From Cyclobacteriaceae bacterium (GTDB lineage: Bacteria; Bacteroidota; Bacteroidia; Cytophagales; Cyclobacteriaceae): DNA of 64,000 nucleotides. The notes beneath the pieces were generated by a model that saw only the letters and a list, made by a program, of their open reading frames with translations, searched no databases and was not told the DNA's origin. Position numbers and translations under genes: made by a program. The stretch is from the NCBI GenBank assembly GCA_020832375.1, contig JAFIEW010000006.1, forward strand, positions 1-64,000, given 5' to 3'. Below are positions 1 to 6,773 of the stretch, one piece after another. The stretch's first letter is position 1, and the number at the start of each line of letters is the position of its first letter.

Positions 1-182
1 ATTTGAATAAGAGAACTATAAATATGGGTCTAGCAATTTATTTAGGACAGCATTGGTTTCTACTTAGTGATTTCCATTTTCTTCATTTCTCTTCATTCCT
101 AAATGGCTTAACGAACAAGACCTAGCCTTAATTTATCCCCTCATCCCTATCAAATTCACGACTCAAGCTGTATCTTCGTTTT

Positions 183-1187
183 ATGAAGTGGAAAACAGAT
201 ATTCAACTGCCTACTTACGACTACCGCATCAGTCATGAGACGCCCTTGGTGACCATGGGCTCTTGCTTTAGTGCGGAGGTAGGAGCTAAGCTTCACGACT
301 GGAGACTGCCCATGGCCATCTCACAAGGGGGTACGCTCTTTAATCCTGTCAGCATCTGTCGGGTAATTCAAGCGGCAATTGAAGCACGACCACCCAATGA
401 GCAGAAATATATTCAGCAAGGCGCGCATTTTTTTCATTTCGACTACCATTCTAGTTTCTACGCCGCCGATGAAGCCAGCTTAAGGGCTGAAATTGACGGA
501 TTTGGAAAAGAGCTGAAGGCTAAACTTACTCAAGCTAAGGTATTGATCATTACGCTGGGCACCGCATGGATACACGCCTTTTCGGCGGATAATGAGGTGG
601 TTGCCAATTGCCACAAAGCGCCCAATCATTTGTTCAATAAAAGGATCTTGAGCTTTGCGGAGCTTAAAGAGGCTTTCGTGATGATAGAAAAGGCATTACT
701 TGCCCATAATCCCGAGCTGCGCTTGCTCTACACCCTGAGCCCCGTTCGGCATATCAAAGAAGGCTTAATCGAAAACCAGCAATCTAAGTCGCTATTGAGA
801 GCGGCTCTCGGGGAGTACATCGCCCAAACCAAAAGTGCGGATTATTTCCCCTCTTATGAAATCATGATGGATGAGTTGCGCGATTATCGCTATTATAAAG
901 AAGATATGATTCACCCAACCCAACAAGCGGTGGATTATATTAGTGATCAATTCGCGGCGGCATTTTTTGAGCCGCATACCATTCACACTATCAAGACGTG
1001 GCGCAAGCTCAAAGCAGCCCTCGGCCATCGGCCTTTACATCAGGGTAGGGAGGAGCAAATCGGTTTTCTGCAATCTGTAAAAGATAAATTAGAAAAGCTA
1101 CAGCCTCAGGCTGCTTTTGCGGCCGACCTTGATCTGGCCAACGAACGTATTGCTACCTTATCATCCCAAGCTAAGAAACCAAAATGA
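183..1187 (+). CDS. GSCFA domain protein
   Basis: 334 residues. The N-terminal part has the family hallmark GSCF (residues 26-29) after a strand LVTM, followed by a conserved start of an SGNH/GDSL-like fold. Later come LYTLSPVRHIKEG and a DMIHPTQQA segment with a likely catalytic Asp-x-x-His pair (DMIH). GSCFA proteins are common in Bacteroidota and are thought to be SGNH-type hydrolases of unknown substrate. There is no signal peptide, so it is probably cytoplasmic. Its stop overlaps the priA start by 4 bases (ATGA), so the two are probably translated together, which is a frequent arrangement in this phylum. The start ATG is the first in the frame. Family call firm, reaction unknown. Confidence 0.85.
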   Translation: MKWKTDIQLPTYDYRISHETPLVTMGSCFSAEVGAKLHDWRLPMAISQGGTLFNPVSICRVIQAAIEARPPNEQKYIQQGAHFFHFDYHSSFYAADEASLRAEIDGFGKELKAKLTQAKVLIITLGTAWIHAFSADNEVVANCHKAPNHLFNKRILSFAELKEAFVMIEKALLAHNPELRLLYTLSPVRHIKEGLIENQQSKSLLRAALGEYIAQTKSADYFPSYEIMMDELRDYRYYKEDMIHPTQQAVDYISDQFAAAFFEPHTIHTIKTWRKLKAALGHRPLHQGREEQIGFLQSVKDKLEKLQPQAAFAADLDLANERIATLSSQAKKPK

Positions 1188-3703
1188 GCGAAACTTTAGA
1201 TTTATTTATTGGGGATGAGGTTGCAGCTGGCGGCTATATCACGGTTTTGCTGCCCGTACCAATTGCAGGAGCCTTCACCTATCGGTGCACTGCGCGGCAG
1301 ATGAATCAGCTTGCAGCCGGATACCGCATCTTAGTGCCTTTTGGCGCACGCAAGGTGATGACGGGTGTGGTGCTGGAAGTGGGAGTGGCGCCAAGCACTG
1401 AGTTTAAGGCCAAGGAGATATTTGAGATCTTAGATGATCGCCCCCTTTTCACCTCATCCCAACTAAAACTTTTGCAGTGGACCGCTGACTATTATTTGTG
1501 TTTTGCGGGGGATGTGCTCAATGCGATGCTGCCTGCCGGACTTAAGCTTTCGAGCGAGAGCTTCGTACAGCTCGATCCTAACTTTGAGCGGGATGAAGCG
1601 GTGGAGTTCAGCGAACAGGAGTTGCAGCTACTGGAGGTGCTTAGCCAAAAGGAGAGCTTGAGCTTCAAGGAGGTGCAGGAAATTACCGACCGCAAGCATG
1701 TGTCTCCCTTGCTGTACGGATTGTATCAAAAGGAGGCGGTGCTATTTTTCGAAAATGTAAAAGACAAATATGTGCCTAAGCGCGAAAAGCGCATTCGCTT
1801 GGAGGAGAAGTTTGTGCTAAGTCAGGAAGAGCTGCAAGGGGTATTTGAACGCACAGAAAAGCGAGCACCCAAGCAAACGGAAGCGCTTTTGAAATATTTG
1901 AGCTTGTGTAATATTTGGAAGTCACCCGAGAAAAATGAGGAAGGCGTATTGCTTTCCGATTTGAGTGAGGAGGGTGCGAGCAATGCGGCGGTCAATGCCT
2001 TGGTGAAAGCGGGGGTATTTGAGAAGTATGAGCAAATAGTTTCTCGCCTCAAGTCCTCTACTAAGCCTAAGGCTGGGCCGATCACACTTACGGAAGCGCA
2101 GCAAGCTGCATACGAGCAGACGCTCAAGGCATTTGAAGCACGCAAGCCTGTATTGCTGCATGGGGTGACCGGAAGTGGTAAGACAGAGCTATACATCCGG
2201 CTGATCAAAGATTGCCTTGCTCAAGGTCAGCAAGCGCTGATGATACTGCCTGAGATTGCACTGAGCACACAGATGGTAAGCCGACTGACGCGACATTTTG
2301 GCTCGGAGATGGGTGTATTTCACAGCAAATACAGTGACAACGAGCGCGTGGAGGTGTGGAAGCGCTTGGTTTCAGGTGAATGCTCATTCATCATAGGGGT
2401 GCGTTCGGCTTGCTTCTTGCCTTTTCAAGATCTAGGCCTGCTCATTATCGATGAGGAGCATGAGTCTGCTTACAAGCAGCATGACCCTGCGCCTCGCTAC
2501 CATGGGAGAGACTTGGCACTGGTCTTGGCACATTTGCATGGCGCACGCAGCATATTGGGTTCGGCAACCCCTTCTCTCGAATCCTACCGACATGCCGAAA
2601 ACGGCAAATATCAGCTCGTAGAACTATTAGAACGATTTGGCAAGGTGGAGCTACCTGAAATCAAACTGGTAGATTTGATGAGCGACCGCAAAAAAAATAA
2701 GCTGCGAGAGGAGTTTTCTTTCGACAGTCTCAAGGCGATCGAAGATACAGTTGCGGCAGGAAAGCAAGCGATAGTCTTCCAAAATAGACGGGGCTATGCT
2801 TCATTTCTGTCTTGCAATGCCTGTGGTCACATTCCCCAGTGTACCCAGTGCAATGTGAGCTTGACCTACCATCGGTTCAACCATTTGCTGCGCTGTCATT
2901 ATTGTGGGATGAGCCAACAAGCAGGCAACAGTTGCTTCGAATGTGGCTCTCATGATCTCAAGACCAATAGCTACGGCACCGAAAAGCTAGAGGAGAGCCT
3001 ACAGCTTTTGCTACCGAGCTTGAAGACCTTGCGCATGGACTTTGACACTACAGGAACGCGGCACCGCATTGAGAAGCTCATTGAAGAGTTTTCGAGTGGC
3101 GCTTACGAAGTGCTCGTTGGTACACAGATGGTGAGCAAGGGCCTAGACTTTGAAAATGTACAGCTAGTGGTGGTGGTGAATGCCGACCGCCTGATGCACT
3201 TCCCTGACTTCCGTAGCCGTGAGAAAGCATTCCAATTGCTCATGCAGCTCAGCGGCAGGGCAGGAAGGCGCAAGGAAAGGGGACAGATGCTGATTCAGAC
3301 TTACCAAGTAGAAGATCCGCTTTACCGCAAGCTCATGGCGCAAGATTATTATGGCTTCTATCAAGAAGAGCTTGCCGAGCGCAAGAGCTTTGGCTACCCA
3401 CCATGGACACGATTGATTAAGCTGACCATCAAAGATAAGTCGGAGAAAAAATGTGCTGAAGCTGCTCAAAGACTTGCTGTAGCCTTGAGGCATGCCATGG
3501 AGCAGTCTATTGTGCTTGGTCCTGAGCGGCCGAGTGTCAATAAAATCCGCAATTTTTTTATTGAGCATATCTTCATTAAAACGAGCAATGACCCCAAACT
3601 CCGACAGCAAAACAAGGAGCTTTTGCATCGGATGATCCTAGAAGGACAATTCGACGGCCTCGGTAGTAGTGTGAGGGTCATTATTGATGTGGATCCTTAT
3701 TAA
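1184..3703 (+). CDS. priA: Primosomal replication restart helicase PriA
   Basis: 839 residues. PriA is a 3'-to-5' helicase that recognises stalled or abandoned replication forks and reloads the replicative helicase. Visible parts, in order: an N-terminal 3'-DNA-binding domain (YRCTARQMNQL region), Walker A GVTGSGKTE near residue 326, a DEEH Walker B box near 423, and a helicase C lobe. Inserted in that lobe is a zinc-binding module with four Cys-x-x-Cys pairs (CNAC, CTQC, CHYC, CFEC, about 545-590). Near the end come the QLSGRAGR motif VI and the C-terminal domain. All key residues are present and the length is normal. It starts in the ATGA overlap with the GSCFA gene. Confidence 0.97.
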   Translation: MSETLDLFIGDEVAAGGYITVLLPVPIAGAFTYRCTARQMNQLAAGYRILVPFGARKVMTGVVLEVGVAPSTEFKAKEIFEILDDRPLFTSSQLKLLQWTADYYLCFAGDVLNAMLPAGLKLSSESFVQLDPNFERDEAVEFSEQELQLLEVLSQKESLSFKEVQEITDRKHVSPLLYGLYQKEAVLFFENVKDKYVPKREKRIRLEEKFVLSQEELQGVFERTEKRAPKQTEALLKYLSLCNIWKSPEKNEEGVLLSDLSEEGASNAAVNALVKAGVFEKYEQIVSRLKSSTKPKAGPITLTEAQQAAYEQTLKAFEARKPVLLHGVTGSGKTELYIRLIKDCLAQGQQALMILPEIALSTQMVSRLTRHFGSEMGVFHSKYSDNERVEVWKRLVSGECSFIIGVRSACFLPFQDLGLLIIDEEHESAYKQHDPAPRYHGRDLALVLAHLHGARSILGSATPSLESYRHAENGKYQLVELLERFGKVELPEIKLVDLMSDRKKNKLREEFSFDSLKAIEDTVAAGKQAIVFQNRRGYASFLSCNACGHIPQCTQCNVSLTYHRFNHLLRCHYCGMSQQAGNSCFECGSHDLKTNSYGTEKLEESLQLLLPSLKTLRMDFDTTGTRHRIEKLIEEFSSGAYEVLVGTQMVSKGLDFENVQLVVVVNADRLMHFPDFRSREKAFQLLMQLSGRAGRRKERGQMLIQTYQVEDPLYRKLMAQDYYGFYQEELAERKSFGYPPWTRLIKLTIKDKSEKKCAEAAQRLAVALRHAMEQSIVLGPERPSVNKIRNFFIEHIFIKTSNDPKLRQQNKELLHRMILEGQFDGLGSSVRVIIDVDPY

Positions 3704-3952
3704 GATAGTAGGAATCCTTATTGGTGTTTTTTCAGTGATGATTTTTTAAAAAGACTGCTTTTATAGGTGGAATGTTAACAGATAGCTTGCTTATTGATCA
3801 GATTCATTTTTACCCCACATTCAAAAAATTGGTAAGGCCTGAACTTGGTAAGCCAGACAGATAGCAGAGAAACTACAGGAATATTGAACTGAAGAAGTGA
3901 CTCAGAGTAGGCCGTCAAACAATAAAAAAATACTGTCGTTCTCAAAAGTTAG

Positions 3953-3960
3953 TATCTTTG
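3953..3960 (+). promoter_or_regulatory. Bacteroidota -7 box, Rpn gene
   Basis: TATCTTTG is a perfect match to TAnnTTTG. It lies 16 bases before ATG 3977, so the transcript would have a very short leader. No clear -33 TTTG was seen at the expected distance. Confidence 0.5.
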
Positions 3961-3976
3961 TATAAATAAATTGGAA

Positions 3977-4756
3977 ATGACTGGATTCGCAGAAAAATAT
4001 ATTAACCCCTTCACTGACTATGGTTTTAAACGACTTTTTGGAGAGGAGCCTAACAAAGATCTTTTGCTTGACTTTTTGAATGTTCTTTTAAAAGAGGAAG
4101 AAGGAGAAATTAAAGATCTTACTTATCTAAAAGGAGAACACTTAGGTGCGAGCGAAGTAGATAGGAAGGCCATTTTCGACCTTTATTGTGAAAACGAAAA
4201 AGGAGAAAAGTTTATCGTTGAGTTGCAGAAGACCAAACAGAGCTTCTTCAAAGATAGAACTGTTTATTACTCTACTTTCCCGATAAGAGAACAGGCAAAA
4301 CGTGCTGATTGGAACTATGAATTAAAAGCTGTTTACACCATCGCTATCCTTGACTTTGTATTTGAGGAGGACAAAAAAGAGCCTAATAAATACCGCTACG
4401 ATATCAAATTGACAGATATAGAAACAAAGAAAATTTTCTATGATAAGCTCACCTTTATCTATCTTGAGATGCCAAAGTTCAATAAAACTATTGAGGAGCT
4501 TGAGACAAGATTTGATAAGTGGCTGTTTGTTTTGCGCAACCTCAATAAATTAGAGAGAGTGCCGGATAAACTACGGGAGAAAATATTCGATAAGCTGTTT
4601 GAAACAGCGGAAATTGCCAAATTTACACCTGCACAAATTCAATCTTATGAGGACAGTTTGAAGTATTACCGTGACTTGAAAAACTCATTAGATACAGCTA
4701 AGGAAGAAGGAAGAGAAGAAGGAAGACAAGAAAGACAATTTGAGAAAGCGAAATAA
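3977..4756 (+). CDS. Rpn family PD-(D/E)XK nuclease, C-terminus cut off
   Basis: 259 residues of the PDDEXK_2 / Rpn (recombination-promoting nuclease, formerly 'putative transposase') family. It opens with the typical INPFTDYGFKRLFG and carries the nuclease core D68...E82-x-Q84 in FDLY...VELQ, then the family's STFPIREQAKR segment. The end is a charged, Glu/Arg-rich helix (EEGREEGRQ). A single TAA interrupts the reading frame at 4754-4756. The next 30 codons, in the same frame, read like the missing C-terminal helix of the family. ATG 3977 was preferred over a TTG two codons upstream. Rpn proteins are DNA endonucleases linked to recombination and phage defence. The gene sits in an AT-rich patch next to a dispersed repeat and looks acquired. 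Confidence 0.85.
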   Translation: MTGFAEKYINPFTDYGFKRLFGEEPNKDLLLDFLNVLLKEEEGEIKDLTYLKGEHLGASEVDRKAIFDLYCENEKGEKFIVELQKTKQSFFKDRTVYYSTFPIREQAKRADWNYELKAVYTIAILDFVFEEDKKEPNKYRYDIKLTDIETKKIFYDKLTFIYLEMPKFNKTIEELETRFDKWLFVLRNLNKLERVPDKLREKIFDKLFETAEIAKFTPAQIQSYEDSLKYYRDLKNSLDTAKEEGREEGRQERQFEKAK

Positions 4757-4849
4757 ATGCTGAAAGAAAATCAGTCATTAGAAAAAATAGTCAAATATAC
4801 AGGTTTCACAAAAGACCAGATAGAGCATCTAAAAAGAGACGAGGGGTAA
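4757..4849 (+). other. In-frame C-terminal Rpn segment after a stop codon
   Basis: Thirty codons directly after the Rpn stop codon, same frame, beginning with ATG (TAA-ATG junction) and ending at TAA 4847-4849. The peptide MLKENQSLEKIVKYTGF followed by TKDQIEHLKR matches the pattern of the usual Rpn C-terminus: a helix, then 'I-x-x-x-T-G-hydrophobic-x-x-x-x-I-x-x-L'. Either a nonsense mutation has truncated the nuclease, or the tail is made as a separate small protein by re-initiation at the abutting ATG. Confidence 0.55.
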
Positions 4850-4855
4850 GACATT

Positions 4856-5041
4856 AAATAGGACTTGTTTAATATGTCCAAGGTATTACAGATTCGAGGA
4901 GGTATAAGCTTCTCTTGTTTTAATTAATAAAAAAATGATAGACTTCAAGAAGCATATTTTTAGTTTATAATCTTTTTTCCAGAAATGCCGACTAAGATTT
5001 ACGAGTAATAATATTACCATAATGCTTCGAGCTAAGCATTA
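4856..5041. repeat. Dispersed repeat family B, copy 1
   Basis: About 185 bases that align along their length with 34694-34875. Shared blocks are gCTTGTTTAAnAnGTCC, TTCGAGGnGG, ATGATAnA(C/T)TTCAAGAAGC and AAGATTTACGA. Both copies end in a small hairpin; here TAATGCTT 5020-5027 pairs with AAGCATTA 5034-5041. The copy begins 6 bases after the Rpn tail stop. Confidence 0.7.
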
Positions 5042-5172
5042 AAATGTCCAATTGAAATATTTTAATACATCAGTTTTTGCCACTTTTGAATCAAAAATAT
5101 GCGCATAATAAATAAAAAGCAATCTTTATGTATTGATTATCAGTATTTTAACTTATTTTAAGTAGATACTAT

Positions 5173-5526
5173 TTAATTAGGGTTAAAATCTGTTATGATT
5201 TCTTTTCCAAAAGCTTCATTTATCTCGTCTTTATATCTACTCACCAACATTAGGAATATAAATTCCCAATCACCCAAAGCTTCAGCAGGCATCAAATTAG
5301 CATTTTGCTCTGCGTACTTCCTATAAGCTTCTATTTCTTTAGGTTTCAATCCTGCTTTATCTCTATCCATTATCCACCTATAAAAATCTTCCCAAGTAAA
5401 GTTTTGGGTGTAATGTTTGAAGAAGTGGAAATAAATCCCATAATTTTCAGATTCTGTCCAAGAATACCCTTTCTTAAAGCCAACTTCCTCATGAGCTAAA
5501 GGCTCTTTTATGATATCTTTTTTCAT
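5173..5526 (-). CDS. Hypothetical protein, 117 aa
   Basis: Not recognised. A soluble, acidic, aromatic-rich protein with no signal peptide or membrane segment. It has a run of Trp/Tyr/Phe (SWTESENYGIYFHFFKHY, FTWEDFYRWIM) followed by a helical region. ATG at 5526 is the first start in the frame, with an A/T-rich leader. It is a lone minus-strand gene in the AT-rich patch between the Rpn gene and alaS. A protein of this composition could be a small regulator or a partner of a toxin-like system, but nothing in the sequence proves it. Confidence 0.55.
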   Translation of the reverse strand: MKKDIIKEPLAHEEVGFKKGYSWTESENYGIYFHFFKHYTQNFTWEDFYRWIMDRDKAGLKPKEIEAYRKYAEQNANLMPAEALGDWEFIFLMLVSRYKDEINEAFGKEIITDFNPN

Positions 5527-6050
5527 TTTTGTAAATTTTATCTTAAAATACCCTTTTTCAATGAGAAAATAAAATTTCTGATAAAAAATAGCATTATTTT
5601 TATTTCTTCTCTGTATTTGGCCTTGCGAATAATGCTTTTTGCGATCGTTTTTTGATATCCTCAGAAAAATTCCCTTATAATGACCGCTTCTTTTAGTTAC
5701 AATGCTGGAAACTTCATTATAATAGACTGATAATCAATTATGTCGGTGTAGTATTGGAGGGGGCGATTAAAATCTAACCATTTTGTTGATAAGTATTATT
5801 ACTCAAATGTATTTTAGGGTCTTTAAATTTTTTAATATGAGGTGGTTTATTGTTTTTTAGTAGATTATTTGGTTACGAGCAGATGTATGTGTGTTTTTTA
5901 TTCAATTTAATTGTTTAAACATTAATTATCGGTATAATCAAATGAGTTTAAAAACTTGTGGAAGCTTTATGAAACAGCGCGGTCTATGTATTTAGCCATT
6001 GAAACGCTAAATTTACCAAACAAATAAAAACAACTTCTCAAAGCTTTCGT
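5527..6050. other. AT-rich spacer without recognisable gene
   Basis: About 520 bases between a minus-strand and a plus-strand gene, so it should hold both promoters. No ORF with coding character, RNA gene or strong hairpin was seen. Base composition is very AT-rich, like the rest of the 3.7-6.1 kb patch. Confidence 0.5.
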
Positions 6051-6058
6051 TATATTTG
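6051..6058 (+). promoter_or_regulatory. Bacteroidota -7 box for the 6095 gene
   Basis: TATATTTG is a perfect TAnnTTTG, 36 bases upstream of ATG 6095. The -33 element is not obvious. Confidence 0.55.
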
Positions 6059-6094
6059 CCAATTGAAACAAATTTTCATTAAAACACTCCACTC

Positions 6095-6475
6095 ATGAGA
6101 GTCTTTACGCAAATTTTCGTTTTCAGCATATTATTTTTAAGTTATTCGGTGCTACAAGCAACCGAAAATAAAAACAAAACCGCTGACAACAATGCTACCC
6201 CCGATGGTACCTTATGGACCGTCTCAGAAAAGAATGAGTGCAAGAAAAAGCAAGAGGATAATGCAGATGCGGATTATCGATCAACCGCTAGTGAAAGTAA
6301 GTCAAGTGCTAAATCTAAAATAGAAGAAGATAAATCAAGAGAGGTATCTGCAGTGTCTTTTAACTTTCTATATTATTTGCTTTTCAACTCAAATCCTAAG
6401 CCTACAGAATACAAAGAAGAAATGTTACTGAACTATAATTCAGATAATAGCAGTTTCAATCCTGACTTCTATTAA
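6095..6475 (+). CDS. Small secreted protein, function unknown
   Basis: 126 residues. A clear signal peptide (hydrophobic IFVFSILFLSYSVL, then QA-T) is followed by a polar, disordered stretch rich in Asn, Lys, Glu and Ser (about 23-88). A short hydrophobic patch (FNFLYYLLF) comes next, then an acidic, Asn-rich end. There is one Cys. No domain recognised. It has its own -7 box upstream and a strong terminator downstream, so it is probably a single-gene transcript. The disordered middle and the aromatic patch might mediate surface or envelope contact, but that is a guess. Confidence 0.6.
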   Translation: MRVFTQIFVFSILFLSYSVLQATENKNKTADNNATPDGTLWTVSEKNECKKKQEDNADADYRSTASESKSSAKSKIEEDKSREVSAVSFNFLYYLLFNSNPKPTEYKEEMLLNYNSDNSSFNPDFY

Positions 6476-6496
6476 AAACACTAATTTATAGATATG

Positions 6497-6522
6497 AAAA
6501 ACCACCTGAAGGTGGTTTTTTT
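6497..6522 (+). terminator. Rho-independent terminator
   Basis: AAAACCACC-TGAA-GGTGGTTTT hairpin with a T run, 21 bases after the stop of the 6095 gene. Confidence 0.85.
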
Positions 6523-6615
6523 GTGTTCGTACAATAGTAACTCGCTCAAGGCCAAGTTTAAAGTTAAGGCATACTCATGAAGCTAACTGCTCATCGCTAG
6601 CAGTGTGCCGTTTTA

Positions 6616-6634
6616 CCCCCTCATCCCACGTAAA
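6616..6634 (+). repeat. Short spacer motif CCCTCATCCCACG-TAAAA
   Basis: One of at least eight intergenic copies of a motif around CCTCATYCCACGAAAA. It lies about 140 bases upstream of alaS. Confidence 0.5.
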
Positions 6635-6773
6635 ACAAAAAAATATAAAGCATCGGCAACATTAATGCGGTTGAAATTGCGCAAGCTGATCGAATTGATT
6701 TAATTTGCAGGCTAATTGTCTATAAGTCATAGGCAATATGAATGGATATCAAGCATAAATTATAAAAAGCTGC

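Noticed and set aside
1..182. Promoter search at the left edge
   Set aside because: TATCTTCG near 170 is close to a -7 box but has one mismatch and almost no leader before ATG 183; not listed.
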